Shown here: positions 42,993-54,020 of the stretch, in pieces
Position numbering within the stretch: the first letter of the stretch is position 1
Layout of the letters: every line of letters starts with the position of its first letter
Assembly (NCBI RefSeq): GCF_000687455.2
Contig: NZ_JGVW01000096.1
Location: 62,001-126,000 of the forward strand
Reading direction: 5' to 3'
DNA: 64,000 nucleotides
Source of the DNA: Burkholderia sp. lig30
GTDB taxonomy: Bacteria; Pseudomonadota; Gammaproteobacteria; Burkholderiales; Burkholderiaceae
Program-made: the position numbers and the translations under genes
Notes under the pieces: generated by a model
Databases searched by the model: none
What the model was told of the DNA's origin: nothing
What the model saw: only the letters and a program-made list of their open reading frames with translations

Positions 42993-44240
42993 ATGTCGAA
43001 TCCGAATTCCGCGGCGCCGCGCGCGCCGCTGCTGTCGACCGCCGAAGCGCTCGCCGCGCTGCTCGCCGCCGCGACGCCGCCTGACGGCGCCGAAAGCGTC
43101 GCGACCCTTGATGCGCTCGGGCGCGTGCTGGCGGCCGACGTCGAGTCGCCGCTCGACGTGCCGCCGATGCATACGAGCGCGATGGACGGCTATGCGGTGC
43201 GCGTCGCCGATCTGCTGCACGGCGAGCGGCGTCTGCCCGTGTCGCAGCGTATTCCGGCCGGTCATCCGGCCGCGCCGCTCGCGGCGGGCACTGCGGCGCG
43301 CATCTTCACCGGCGCACCGGTGCCGGCCGGCGCCGATGCCGTCGTGATGCAGGAGCAGACCGAGCCGGACGGCGACGCGGTCGAGATCCTGCATACGCCG
43401 AAGGCCGGCGAATGGATCACCGCGCAGGGCGCCGACATCCGGTGCGGCGCGGTGATCCTGCCCGCCGGCACGCGGCTGACGCCGCAGGCGCTCGGCCTCG
43501 CGGCGTCGGTCGGCTGCGCGCAGCTCGCCGTGACGCGGCGCATCAAGGTGGCGGTGTTCTTCACCGGCGACGAGCTGACGATGCCCGGCGAGCCGCTCAA
43601 ACCCGGCGCGATCTACAACTCGAACCGCTTCACGCTGCGCGGCCTGCTGGAGCGCCTCGGCTGCGACGTGACCGACTACGGCATCGTGCCGGATTCGCTT
43701 GCCGCGACCCGCGACACGCTGCGCGACGCGAGCCGCGCGCACGACGTGATCCTCACGAGCGGCGGCGTGTCGGTCGGCGACGAGGATCACGTGAAGCCCG
43801 CCGTCGAGGCGGAAGGCCGGCTCGCGCTGTGGCAGATCGCGATGAAGCCTGGCAAGCCGCTCGCGTTCGGCGCGATCCGGCGTGCCGACGGGCGCGGGGA
43901 CGCGCACTTCATCGGCCTGCCGGGCAATCCGGTGTCGAGCTTCGTCACGTTTCTGCTGTTCGTGCGGCCGTTCCTGCTGCGCCTGTCGGGCGTGCGCGAC
44001 GTCGCGCCGCGCGCGCTGTCGCTGCGCGCCGACTTCACGCAAGGCAAGGCCGACCGGCGCAACGAGTTCCTGCGCGCGCGCGTCAATGCGGCGGGCGGCC
44101 TCGACCTGTTCCCGAACCAGAGCTCGGCGGTGCTGACCTCGACGGTGTGGGGCGACGGCCTGATCGACAACCCGCCGCAGCATGCGATCAGTGCGGGCGA
44201 GACCGTCCGCTTCCTGCCATTTTCCGAGCTGCTCGCCTAA
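42993..44240 (+). CDS. moeA: Molybdopterin molybdenumtransferase MoeA
   Basis: The 415-residue protein has the MoeA series LGRVLAADVESPLDVPPMHTSAMDGYAV, IFTGAPVPAGADAVVMQE, GDELTMPGEPLKPGAIYNSNRF, LTSGGVSVGDEDHVK and GLPGNPVSSFVTF. It inserts molybdate into adenylated molybdopterin. moaD follows 17 nt later, giving a cofactor operon moeA-moaD-moaE. Confidence 0.97.
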   Translation: MSNPNSAAPRAPLLSTAEALAALLAAATPPDGAESVATLDALGRVLAADVESPLDVPPMHTSAMDGYAVRVADLLHGERRLPVSQRIPAGHPAAPLAAGTAARIFTGAPVPAGADAVVMQEQTEPDGDAVEILHTPKAGEWITAQGADIRCGAVILPAGTRLTPQALGLAASVGCAQLAVTRRIKVAVFFTGDELTMPGEPLKPGAIYNSNRFTLRGLLERLGCDVTDYGIVPDSLAATRDTLRDASRAHDVILTSGGVSVGDEDHVKPAVEAEGRLALWQIAMKPGKPLAFGAIRRADGRGDAHFIGLPGNPVSSFVTFLLFVRPFLLRLSGVRDVAPRALSLRADFTQGKADRRNEFLRARVNAAGGLDLFPNQSSAVLTSTVWGDGLIDNPPQHAISAGETVRFLPFSELLA

Positions 44241-44257
44241 CGCGGCGGCGATCCGAG

Positions 44258-44515
44258 ATGAACATTCAGCTGAGATTCTTTGCGAGCGTGCGCGAGGCGC
44301 TGGGCGTCGCGCAGGAGCAGGCCGACGTGCCGGACGGCGTCGCGACCGTCGGCGACGTGCGCGCGTGGCTGCGCACGCGCGGCGGCGCGTGGGCCGACGC
44401 GCTCGCCGAGGGGCGCGCGCTGCGCATGGCCTGCAACCACGAGATGACCGATGCCGCGACGCGGATCACCGACGGCTGCGAGGTCGCGTTTTTTCCGCCC
44501 GTCACGGGCGGTTGA
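44258..44515 (+). CDS. moaD: Molybdopterin synthase sulfur-carrier subunit MoaD
   Basis: The 85-residue ubiquitin-like protein starts MNIQLRFFASVREALG and ends in FFPPVTGG. The terminal Gly-Gly is the site of thiocarboxylate formation by MoeB. It supplies sulfur to cyclic pyranopterin within the MoaD-MoaE complex. Confidence 0.96.
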   Translation: MNIQLRFFASVREALGVAQEQADVPDGVATVGDVRAWLRTRGGAWADALAEGRALRMACNHEMTDAATRITDGCEVAFFPPVTGG

Positions 44516-44526
44516 GCTTTGCATGA

Positions 44527-44560
44527 GACCAGAGTAGGCGCTGAAGCGCCAACTCTGGTC
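44527..44560. other. Nested hairpin between moaD and moaE
   Basis: GACCAGAGT/ACTCTGGTC (9 bp) encloses GGCGCT/AGCGCC (6 bp) with a 2-nt loop. No T run follows, so it is not a standard terminator; it may stabilise or process the mRNA. Confidence 0.7.
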
Positions 44561-44585
44561 GACAGCTTTGATGAGGAGACGAACG

Positions 44586-45062
44586 ATGGCGACAGTACGC
44601 GTGCAGGCCGGGGATTTCGACCTGAATGCCGAAGTTAGCGCGCTGCGCGCGCGCAATCCGAAGATCGGTGCGGTCGCGTGCTTCGTCGGCACCGTGCGTG
44701 ACCTGAACGACGGCGAAACGGTCGCCGCGATGGAGCTCGAGCACTATCCGGGCATGACGGAGAAGGCGCTCGAACGGATCGCCGCCGACGCCTGCCGGCG
44801 CTGGCCGGGGATCGACGTCACGATCGTGCACCGCGTCGGCAAGCTGTATCCGCTCGACCAGATCGTGCTGGTCGCGACGGTCGCCGCGCATCGGGGCGAC
44901 GCGTTCGCGTCGTGCGAATTCGTGATGGACTACCTGAAGACCCAGGCGCCGTTCTGGAAGAAGGAAGCCACGGCGGACGGCGAGCGCTGGGTGGACGCGC
45001 GCAGCGCCGACGACGCCGCGCTGGCGCGCTGGGGCGTCGAGTCGGGCAACGCGCGACGCTGA
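44586..45062 (+). CDS. moaE: Molybdopterin synthase catalytic subunit MoaE
   Basis: The 158-residue protein has VACFVGTVRDLNDGETVAAMELEHYPGMTEKAL, VTIVHRVGKLYPLDQIVLVAT, HRGDAF, and the catalytic lysine region LKTQAPFWKKE. With MoaD it makes molybdopterin from cyclic pyranopterin monophosphate. GAGGAG lies upstream of ATG 44586. Confidence 0.96.
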   Translation: MATVRVQAGDFDLNAEVSALRARNPKIGAVACFVGTVRDLNDGETVAAMELEHYPGMTEKALERIAADACRRWPGIDVTIVHRVGKLYPLDQIVLVATVAAHRGDAFASCEFVMDYLKTQAPFWKKEATADGERWVDARSADDAALARWGVESGNARR

Positions 45063-45081
45063 GCGGGCGCGGCCCGGGCGG

Positions 45082-45639
45082 TCACGCGTCGTCGGTGCCG
45101 CGGCCGAGGATCTTCGCCGGAAACGGTTCGCCGCGTGCGCGCGCCGGCGGATGCGCGGGATCGTCGCCGGCGTCGCGGCGGCGCGGCGCGACGGCATCGA
45201 GCAGCGCCTGCTGCTCGGGCGGAATCTGGTAATCCCAGCCGAACCGGCTCAGCTGCAGGCTCTGCGCGATCCTGAGCGCCGGCTCCATGAAGCGGATCGC
45301 GGCCGCCGGCTCGTAGCGCGCCTCGACCGTCTTCAGGAACAGCGACAGCCAGCGGCTGAAGTGCGCGGGCTCGAGGCCGTCGAGCGGCTGATGGGCCTGC
45401 TGCACATTGCCGCGGTAGCCTTTCGTGCCGAGCACGAGACTGGACCAGAACGTCACCATTTTCGGCAGATGATCGTCCCAGCGGCCGGCGAGCCGGGTGT
45501 CGAACACCGGGCCGAGCATCGGGTCGGCGCGCACGCGGTCGTAGAACGCGTAGACGAGATCGCGGATATTGTCTTCGGTCGGAACCGGGTCGCGGGGCCG
45601 GGCCGGCGCAGTGTCCGGCAGGGGCGGTGTGGCGGTCAT
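45082..45639 (-). CDS. Group III truncated haemoglobin
   Basis: The 185-residue protein has the group III globin pattern: IRDLVYAFYDRVRADPMLGPVF, WDDHLPKMVTFWSSLVLGTKGYRGN, LEPAHFSRWLSLFLKTVEARY. The 40-residue C-terminal extension is Arg/Ala/Pro-rich. Group III globins have been linked to nitrosative or low-oxygen stress. It is divergent from nsrR, and the intergenic DNA holds a candidate NsrR operator, which supports a nitric-oxide role. Confidence 0.85.
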   Translation of the reverse strand: MTATPPLPDTAPARPRDPVPTEDNIRDLVYAFYDRVRADPMLGPVFDTRLAGRWDDHLPKMVTFWSSLVLGTKGYRGNVQQAHQPLDGLEPAHFSRWLSLFLKTVEARYEPAAAIRFMEPALRIAQSLQLSRFGWDYQIPPEQQALLDAVAPRRRDAGDDPAHPPARARGEPFPAKILGRGTDDA

Positions 45640-45713
45640 GGCAAATGGGGCCGGGCGGCAGGCGGGACGTGAGCGGGATTTTGCCGCACAATAGCGGCCA
45701 GCCAACCCAACAA

Positions 45714-45736
45714 GAAGTGCTGGTGAACCGCATCTT
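45714..45736. promoter_or_regulatory. Candidate NsrR operator
   Basis: The right half GCATCTT is a perfect NsrR half-site and the left half is degenerate (GAAGTGC). It matches about 14 of 22 positions of the 11-1-11 NsrR palindrome. It lies between the divergent haemoglobin and nsrR genes. Confidence 0.45.
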
Positions 45737-45832
45737 ATTGCGCGTGCGCTGCCGCGGCAACCGTCCGGATGCCGCAGCCGGCTCGCGCGGACCCCTGTTA
45801 TCGGGGCGCCATCACGTCCGACTGCTTTCGAC

Positions 45833-46327
45833 ATGAGACTGACCGACTACACCGACTACTCGCTGAGAGTCATGCTGTTCCTCGCCGTGCGCGGCGAGGG
45901 GCTGGCGACGATCCAGGAGATCTCGGATGCCTACGGCATCTCGAAGAACCATTTGATGAAGGTCGTGCAGCGGCTCGGCGAACTCGGATGGGTCGAAACC
46001 GTCCGCGGGCGCAACGGCGGCCTGCGCCTGTTTCCGCACTCGACGCAGCTCACGGTCGGCCAGGTCGTGCGCGCGACCGAAAACGATTTCGCGCTCGTCG
46101 GTTGCTTCGGGGCCGGCGATCCGCATCGGAATTGCGTCATTCTGCCGCACTGCGGGCTGAAGGGCGTGTTCGCCTCCGCGCGCGATGCGTTCTTCGCCGA
46201 GCTCGACCGGCATACGCTCGGCGAGCTCGCGCAGCCCGCGCCGCAGATCGCCGCGCTGCTCGGCATCAAGCCGGTCGTGTTCGTGCGCAACGATGCATCC
46301 GGCGAGCCGTCCGCGCTCGCCGACTGA
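45833..46327 (+). CDS. nsrR: Rrf2-family nitric-oxide-sensing repressor NsrR
   Basis: The 164-residue protein has the winged-helix domain [51 protein letters not shown], as in E. coli NsrR. Three cysteines (91, 101, 107) follow and would bind an iron-sulfur cluster; the first gap (nine residues) is longer than in E. coli (four). NO attacks the cluster and releases repression. The gene sits opposite a haemoglobin gene that it could control. Confidence 0.9.
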   Translation: MRLTDYTDYSLRVMLFLAVRGEGLATIQEISDAYGISKNHLMKVVQRLGELGWVETVRGRNGGLRLFPHSTQLTVGQVVRATENDFALVGCFGAGDPHRNCVILPHCGLKGVFASARDAFFAELDRHTLGELAQPAPQIAALLGIKPVVFVRNDASGEPSALAD

Positions 46328-46413
46328 CCCCCGCGCCGCCGGCGGGCAGACGCCCGCCGCGCGCACATTCGCGGCACCCCGAAAGTCTTTGCGTTGAATC
46401 AACAGGTATCCCG

Positions 46414-46441
46414 CTTGAAAGCCGCATAAGTATCCTCACTT
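46414..46441 (+). promoter_or_regulatory. Candidate sigma-32 heat-shock promoter of clpB
   Basis: CTTGAAA, 13 nt and CCTCACTT resemble the sigma-32 consensus CTTGAAA-N11-16-CCCCATNT. It ends 29 nt before the clpB start. Confidence 0.65.
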
Positions 46442-46470
46442 TGGTGTTATTCGAAAATTGGAGTCTCTTC

Positions 46471-49068
46471 ATGAGAATCGACAAACTCACCACCAAGTTT
46501 CAAGAGGCACTGGCGGATGCGCAAAGCCTGGCGGCGGGGCGCGACAATCAATACATCGAGCCCGTTCACGTGCTGGCCGCGCTGGTCGCGCAGCAGGACG
46601 GCTCGGCGCGCTCGCTGATGTCGCGTGCGGGCGTTCATGTGCAGGCGCTGCAAGGCGCGCTGGGCGAAGCGATCGCGCGCCTGCCGCAGGTCACGGGCAC
46701 GGGCGGCGACATTCAGATCGGCCGCGAGCTGGCCGGCCTGCTGAACCAGGCGGACAAGGAAGCGCAGAAGCTCAACGACACGTTCATCGCGAGCGAGATG
46801 TTCCTGCTCGCCGTCGCCGACGACAAGGGCGAGGCCGGCCGCCTCGCGCGCCAGCACGGGCTGACCCGCAAGTCGCTCGAGACCGCGATCGCCGCGGTGC
46901 GCGGCGGCTCGCAGGTGCACAGCCAGGATGCCGAAAGCCAGCGCGAGGCGCTGAAGAAATACACGGTCGACCTGACCGAGCGCGCGCGTGCCGGCAAGCT
47001 CGATCCGGTGATCGGCCGTGACGACGAGATCCGCCGCTCGATCCAGATCCTGCAGCGCCGCACCAAGAACAACCCGGTGCTGATCGGCGAGCCGGGCGTC
47101 GGCAAGACCGCGATCGTCGAAGGCCTTGCGCAGCGCATCGTCAACGGCGAGGTGCCGGAGACGCTGAAGAACAAGCGCGTGCTGTCGCTCGACATGGCGG
47201 CGCTGCTCGCCGGCGCGAAGTATCGCGGCGAATTCGAGGAGCGCCTGAAGTCGGTGCTCAACGACATCGCGAAGGACGAGGGCCGCACGATCGTCTTCAT
47301 CGACGAGATCCACACGATGGTCGGCGCGGGCAAGGCCGAGGGCGCGATGGATGCGGGCAACATGCTGAAGCCGGCGCTGTCGCGCGGCGAGCTGCACTGC
47401 ATCGGCGCGACGACGCTCGACGAATACCGCAAGTACATCGAGAAGGATGCCGCGCTCGAGCGCCGCTTCCAGAAGGTGCTGGTCGACGAGCCGAGCGTCG
47501 AGGCGACGATCGCGATCCTGCGCGGCCTGCAGGAGAAGTACGAGCTGCACCACGGCGTGGACATCACCGACCCGGCGATCGTCGCCGCGGCCGAGCTGTC
47601 GCATCGCTACATTACCGACCGCTTCCTGCCGGACAAGGCGATCGACCTGATCGACGAGGCCGCATCGAAGATCAAGATGGAAATCGACTCGAAGCCCGAG
47701 GTGATGGACAAGCTGGACCGCCGGCTGATCCAGCTGAAGATCGAGCGCGAGGCGGTGAAGAAGGAGCAGGACGAGGCGTCGCAAAAGCGCCTGCAGCTGA
47801 TCGAGGAAGAGATCGAGAAGCTCGGCCGCGAATACGAGGGTCTCGAAGAGATCTGGAAGTCGGAAAAGGCCGCCGTGCAGGGCAGCGCGCAGATCAAGGA
47901 AGACATCGAGAAGGTGCGTGCCGACATCTCGCGCCTGCAGCGCGAGGGCAAGCTCGAGAAGGTCGCCGAGCTGCAGTACGGCAAGCTGCCGCAGCTCGAG
48001 GCGCGGCTCAAGCAGGTCACGCAGGCCGAAGAGGCCGAACAGCAAAGCCCGACGCGCCCGCGCCTGTTGCGCACGCAGGTCGGCGCGGAGGAAATCGCGG
48101 AAGTCGTGTCGCGCGCGACGGGCATCCCCGTGTCGCGGATGATGCAGGGCGAGCGCGAGAAGCTGCTGCACATCGAGGAGAAGCTGCACGAGCGCGTGGT
48201 CGGCCAGAACGAGGCGATCGACGCGGTCGCCGATGCGATCCGCCGTTCGCGCGCGGGCCTCGCGGACCCGAACCGGCCGTACGGCTCGTTCCTGTTCCTC
48301 GGGCCGACGGGCGTCGGCAAGACCGAGCTGTGCAAGGCGCTCGCCGCGTTCCTGTTCGATTCGGAAGAGCATCTGATCCGCATCGACATGAGCGAGTTCA
48401 TGGAGAAGCACAGCGTCGCGCGGCTGATCGGCGCGCCGCCGGGCTATGTCGGCTACGAGGAAGGCGGCTACCTGACCGAGGCCGTGCGCCGCAAGCCGTA
48501 CAGCGTGATCCTGCTCGACGAGATCGAGAAGGCGCACCCCGACGTGTTCAACGTGCTGCTGCAGGTGCTCGACGACGGCCGGATGACGGATGGCCAGGGG
48601 CGCACCGTGGACTTCAAGAACACGGTGATCGTGATGACGTCGAATCTCGGCTCGCAGGTGATCCAGGCGATGGTCGGCTCGACGCAGGAGGAGATCAAGG
48701 ACGCGGTGTGGATCGAGGTGAAGCAGCATTTCCGCCCCGAGTTCCTGAACCGGATCGACGACGTCGTCGTGTTCCACTCGCTCGATCGCAGCAACATCCA
48801 GTCGATCGCGAAGATCCAGCTCGCAAGTCTGCACCAGCGGCTGGCGAAGCTCGACATGGCGCTCGACGTGTCGGAAGCGGCGCTCGAGCAGATCGGCAAG
48901 GTCGGCTACGATCCGCTGTTCGGCGCGCGGCCGCTCAAGCGCGCGATCCAGCAGGAGATCGAGAACCCGGTCGCGAAGCTCATCCTGGCAGGCCGTTTCG
49001 GCCCGAAGGACGTGATTCCGGTCGACATTCACGACGGCAAGTTCGTGTTCGAGCGCGTCGTTCACTGA
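46471..49068 (+). CDS. clpB: ATP-dependent disaggregase ClpB
   Basis: The 865-residue protein has the ClpB layout: N domain (1-145), first AAA+ module with Walker [10 protein letters not shown] and substrate-loop [13 protein letters not shown], the long coiled-coil M domain (about 410-530), and second AAA+ module with [12 protein letters not shown]. The [25 protein letters not shown] segment follows. It extracts proteins from aggregates with DnaK. Length is standard. A heat-shock-type promoter is seen upstream. Confidence 0.98.
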   Translation: MRIDKLTTKFQEALADAQSLAAGRDNQYIEPVHVLAALVAQQDGSARSLMSRAGVHVQALQGALGEAIARLPQVTGTGGDIQIGRELAGLLNQADKEAQKLNDTFIASEMFLLAVADDKGEAGRLARQHGLTRKSLETAIAAVRGGSQVHSQDAESQREALKKYTVDLTERARAGKLDPVIGRDDEIRRSIQILQRRTKNNPVLIGEPGVGKTAIVEGLAQRIVNGEVPETLKNKRVLSLDMAALLAGAKYRGEFEERLKSVLNDIAKDEGRTIVFIDEIHTMVGAGKAEGAMDAGNMLKPALSRGELHCIGATTLDEYRKYIEKDAALERRFQKVLVDEPSVEATIAILRGLQEKYELHHGVDITDPAIVAAAELSHRYITDRFLPDKAIDLIDEAASKIKMEIDSKPEVMDKLDRRLIQLKIEREAVKKEQDEASQKRLQLIEEEIEKLGREYEGLEEIWKSEKAAVQGSAQIKEDIEKVRADISRLQREGKLEKVAELQYGKLPQLEARLKQVTQAEEAEQQSPTRPRLLRTQVGAEEIAEVVSRATGIPVSRMMQGEREKLLHIEEKLHERVVGQNEAIDAVADAIRRSRAGLADPNRPYGSFLFLGPTGVGKTELCKALAAFLFDSEEHLIRIDMSEFMEKHSVARLIGAPPGYVGYEEGGYLTEAVRRKPYSVILLDEIEKAHPDVFNVLLQVLDDGRMTDGQGRTVDFKNTVIVMTSNLGSQVIQAMVGSTQEEIKDAVWIEVKQHFRPEFLNRIDDVVVFHSLDRSNIQSIAKIQLASLHQRLAKLDMALDVSEAALEQIGKVGYDPLFGARPLKRAIQQEIENPVAKLILAGRFGPKDVIPVDIHDGKFVFERVVH

Positions 49069-49080
49069 GCGCGTGAAATC

Positions 49081-49139
49081 GGCCCGGCGCGACGCCGGGC
49101 CCTGAAATGCAAACGCCCCGCCAAAAGCGGGGCGTTTGC
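49081..49139. terminator. Terminator(s) between clpB and YidB-like gene
   Basis: One GC hairpin (GGCCCGGCG/CGCCGGGCC, 49081-49101) is followed by a 13-bp perfect stem (GCAAACGCCCCGC/GCGGGGCGTTTGC, 49109-49139) between convergent genes. Confidence 0.8.
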
Positions 49140-49162
49140 GCATGGCGGGCGGTGTGGCGCGC

Positions 49163-49594
49163 TCAGCCTTGCTTGTTGCCGCCGAACAGGCCTGCGAGCT
49201 GCGACAGCATGCCGAGCGCGTTCGACGTGTCGATCTGGCCGCCGGCCGGCACTTCGCCGTTCGGCGTCGCGCCGTTGACGACGTGCGGCAGCACCTGCGC
49301 GAGGAGGCCCGATGCCTGCTCCGGATCGATGCCGACCTTGCTCGCGAGCGCGCCGACGGCGTCCGAGCCCAGCACGTTCTGCAGCGTCTCGGGGGAAATC
49401 GGCTGGTTCTCGCCGGTGCCGATCCACGAACCGATGATCTCGCCGGCGCCGCCGGCGTTGAACTTCTCGACCAGGCCGTTCAGGCCGCCCGGCTGGTTGT
49501 TGATGAATTCGAGCGCCGCGGACAGCAGCGCGTTTTGCGAATTGCCGCCGGCTTCGCCGCCCAGCAGACCGCCGACGATATCGAGTAGACCCAT
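49163..49594 (-). CDS. YidB-like (DUF937) protein
   Basis: The 143-residue protein starts MGLLDIVGGLLGGEAGG and has LEFINNQPGGLNGLVEKFNAGGAGEIIGSWIGTGENQPISPETLQNVLG, the core of the YidB family, then a C-terminal Gly-rich end. The function is unknown. No signal peptide is present. Confidence 0.9.
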   Translation of the reverse strand: MGLLDIVGGLLGGEAGGNSQNALLSAALEFINNQPGGLNGLVEKFNAGGAGEIIGSWIGTGENQPISPETLQNVLGSDAVGALASKVGIDPEQASGLLAQVLPHVVNGATPNGEVPAGGQIDTSNALGMLSQLAGLFGGNKQG

Positions 49595-49679
49595 GATGCT
49601 TCACCTTCTTTAAGCGGCGCCGCCGGTGTGGCGGCGCCTGTTGGACGAAATCGCCCGCACGCCGCGCGTGCGGTGCGCG

Positions 49680-50258
49680 TCAGGCGCCCGATGCCGCGGC
49701 GGCGGAGGCAGCCTTGTCTTTCTTGCCCTTCTTTTTCGCGCTCTTCGCCGCGTTCGCGGACGATGCGCCGGCCGGTGCGCTCGCGGCCACAGCCGGCGCC
49801 GATGCCGCTGCCGCGCTTGCAGCCTTGTCCTTCTTCGATGCGTGCTTCGCGCTGGCCGGCTTCGCGGCCGTGGCAGGCGCGCTGGCGGCGGGGGCCGGCG
49901 CGGCGGTCGTGGCCGCGCCAGTCGTGGCCGCGGGCGTCGTGCTCGTCGTCGCGGCCGGCTTCGACGCCTTGACGCCCTTCGGCGGCGCGGCCGAGCCGCC
50001 GATCGTCAGCCCGGCCGCCTCGAGATTGGCGACCGATTTGGCGCCGAGTCCCTTGACGCGGGTGGCGAGGTCGTCGGCATCCTTGAACGGGCCGTTCTTC
50101 GTGCGTTCGTCGATGATCGCCTTCGATTTCACGGGCCCGAGGCCCTTCACGGAATCGAGCGCAGCCTGGTCGGCCGTGTTGACCTCGACTGCCGCGGCGA
50201 AGGCCGCGGTCAACGACAGCGATAACGCGACAACCAGCATCAGCAGCTTTTTCAGCAT
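49680..50258 (-). CDS. Exported helix-hairpin-helix (ComEA-like) protein with histone-like tail
   Basis: The 192-residue protein has a signal peptide (cleaved near AAFAAA). A ComEA-type helix-hairpin-helix domain follows (VEVNTADQAALDSVKGLGPVKSKAIIDERTKNGPF), which binds DNA non-specifically. The last 100 residues are almost only Ala, Lys, Pro, Ser and Thr with KKDKAASAAAASAPA-type repeats, resembling histone H1-like tails. ComEA takes part in DNA uptake across the periplasm; no competence genes are nearby. Confidence 0.85.
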   Translation of the reverse strand: MLKKLLMLVVALSLSLTAAFAAAVEVNTADQAALDSVKGLGPVKSKAIIDERTKNGPFKDADDLATRVKGLGAKSVANLEAAGLTIGGSAAPPKGVKASKPAATTSTTPAATTGAATTAAPAPAASAPATAAKPASAKHASKKDKAASAAAASAPAVAASAPAGASSANAAKSAKKKGKKDKAASAAAASGA

Positions 50259-50578
50259 GGTAAAGGCTCCCTGGTTCAAACGGTTGAGTGGCGGTTGAAA
50301 CGGACGTCGGATCGCGCGCGAGCGCACTTCGTCGTCAAGCATAGGACAAATGCGTGCCCTTTTTAAGACGGTCGTCCGAATGGTGCTGAACCGCGCCGCC
50401 GCTGTAAAGAGCGCAGGTGCGGCCGAATGTCCTTTTTGACGTTTGTTGACGGAGTGACGGTGCTGGCGGGTTCGGCTGCCGCCCGGTGCCTGACCGCGCG
50501 TTTCGCGACACGCGAGGTGTCCGGGCGGCGCCGGCATCCGGGCGACCGCGCGGCCCGGTACCGACCGCTCCGGGCCGC
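50259..50578. other. Intergenic region upstream of the HhH gene
   Basis: The 320 bases hold the HhH-gene promoter region and the end of acoR. Two short T-rich blocks (about 50359 and 50431) are seen, but no gene. Confidence 0.5.
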
Positions 50579-52498
<1,920 letters not shown>

Positions 52499-52589
52499 GG
52501 TCGGCTCCGGCTCCGTGCGCAAGGGATTCGCCGTTTTTGTAGCACATCCGGTTCGCGCAATCACACTGCATTGCAGCATGCGAGACGCG

Positions 52590-52605
52590 TGAGACGTTCG
52601 TCTCA
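52590..52605. promoter_or_regulatory. Perfect palindrome, candidate AcoR enhancer site
   Basis: TGAGACGTTCGTCTCA is a perfect 16-bp inverted repeat. Related half-sites (GAGACG, 52582; TGAGACGT, 52623) flank it. It lies about 285 bp upstream of the -24 element, as an enhancer-binding protein site would. Confidence 0.65.
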
Positions 52606-52874
52606 CGGGCATCTCGCGCGCATGAGACGTGCGGCGGAGGCCGCGCCGGGACGCGCATGAATGTCCGCCGTGCGGGGCCGGGCCGGTGCGCGTGCGGTCT
52701 GGCGCGTGCCGGCCGGCGGCGCGGCGATGCAATGAGTCGCGCCTGTTTTGCATGCCTGATTGAGACGGACGGGGGAATCGCAGGTGCGCGAACTCCGGAT
52801 CACGGCCGGCTCGCACGGTCGCGGCGCCCGGCGCGCCGCGGTTTGCGGGCGTTCGGCGGCGGGTATGCACAAGA

Positions 52875-52890
52875 TGGCACGCCGCTTGCA
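52875..52890 (+). promoter_or_regulatory. Sigma-54 (-24/-12) promoter of the aco operon
   Basis: TGGCAC-N5-TTGCA is a perfect sigma-54 consensus. It lies 83 nt upstream of the acoX start and fits the presence of AcoR, an enhancer-binding activator, on the other side. Confidence 0.9.
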
Positions 52891-52973
52891 GATATGACGG
52901 GCAAGCACGGTGCCCCGCGCCGGCGACAACAACAGTCCGCGGCGCGCGACGCCGGCGGACAGGAGACAAGCCC

Positions 52974-54020
52974 GTGACAACGCCCGTAACCGTCGGCGTG
53001 ATCGCGAATCCCGCGTCGGGACGCGACATCCGCCGCCTCACGACCCATGCGTCGGTGTTTCCGACCGCCGAGAAGGCGAACATGATCGTGCGCCTCCTGG
53101 CCGGGCTCGGCGCGCTCGGCGTCGAGCGGGTGCTGACGCTGCGCGACAAGACGGGCATCGCGACGCTGCTGCTGCGCGCGCTCGACACGCACCGTGTGCT
53201 CGCACCGCACGAGCGCTGGCCGGCCGTCGAGTTCATCGATTTGCCGATCGCCGACAGCGTCGCCGACACGCATGCGGGCGCCGCGTGGATGCGCCGCGCG
53301 GAAGTCGCGCTGATCGTCGTGCTCGGCGGCGACGGCACGCATCGCGCGGTCGCCGCGCATTGCGGCCGCACGCCGCTCGTCGCGCTGTCGACCGGCACCA
53401 ACAACGCGTTTCCCGAATACCGTGAGGCGACCGTCGCCGGGCTGGCCGGCGCGCTGGCCGCGACCGGCGCGGTGCCGGCCGACGTCGCGCTGACGCGCAA
53501 CAAGCGGCTCGTCGTGCGTTGCGTCGCCGGCGCGAACCCCGGCCGCGAGGAGATCGCGCTCGTCGACGTGTGTGCGGCGCGGCAGCGCTTCATCGGCGCG
53601 CGCGCGATTTCCGGGCCTGACGACATCGATTCGCTGTTCCTGACCTTCGCCGAGCCGGACGGCATCGGCCTGTCCGCGCTCGGCGGCGCGTGGGCGCCGC
53701 TCGAGCGCAGCGCGCCGCACGGCCTCGCGATGCGGTTTGCGTTGCCCGGCGAGGCGGCGGGCACGCCGCTTCTCGCGCCGATCGCGCCGGGCCGGATCGA
53801 CCGTGTCGTGATGCGCGGCTGCGAGCGGATGGAGCCGGGCATCTGGCGGCCGATCGCGCTCGAGCACGGCACGCTCGCGTTCGACGGGGAGCGCGAGATC
53901 GAAGTCGCGCGCGGCGACCGCTACGAAATCGCGCTCGACTGGAACGGACCGCTCACGATCGACGTCGGGCGCACGCTGCGCCACGCGGCGTCGCGACAAC
54001 TGAGCCGAAACGCCGGGTGA
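52974..54020 (+). CDS. acoX: AcoX, NAD-kinase-like protein of the acetoin operon
   Basis: The 348-residue protein has an ATP-NAD kinase-like fold: VGVIANPASGRDIRR, VVLGGDGTHRAV (the GGDG motif) and STGTNNAFPE. AcoX is encoded in many aco operons, and its role is undefined. GTG 52974 follows AGGAGA. A 292-bp gap separates it from acoA. Confidence 0.92.
   Translation: MTTPVTVGVIANPASGRDIRRLTTHASVFPTAEKANMIVRLLAGLGALGVERVLTLRDKTGIATLLLRALDTHRVLAPHERWPAVEFIDLPIADSVADTHAGAAWMRRAEVALIVVLGGDGTHRAVAAHCGRTPLVALSTGTNNAFPEYREATVAGLAGALAATGAVPADVALTRNKRLVVRCVAGANPGREEIALVDVCAARQRFIGARAISGPDDIDSLFLTFAEPDGIGLSALGGAWAPLERSAPHGLAMRFALPGEAAGTPLLAPIAPGRIDRVVMRGCERMEPGIWRPIALEHGTLAFDGEREIEVARGDRYEIALDWNGPLTIDVGRTLRHAASRQLSRNAG

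Larger units (their letters stand above)
52499..52973. promoter_or_regulatory. Divergent acoR/acoX control region
   Basis: These 475 bases hold the upstream palindrome and the sigma-54 promoter listed separately. No gene is seen. Confidence 0.75.

Noticed and set aside
46447-49143. 898-codon open frame antisense to clpB
   Set aside because: It is a GC-rich shadow of clpB: composition is dominated by Arg, Ala, Leu and Asp and there is no recognisable domain or start signal.
52499-53872. Upstream extension of the acoR frame to 1097 codons
   Set aside because: The frame is open only by GC bias. The family start is at 52498, and the extension covers the sigma-54 promoter and acoX.
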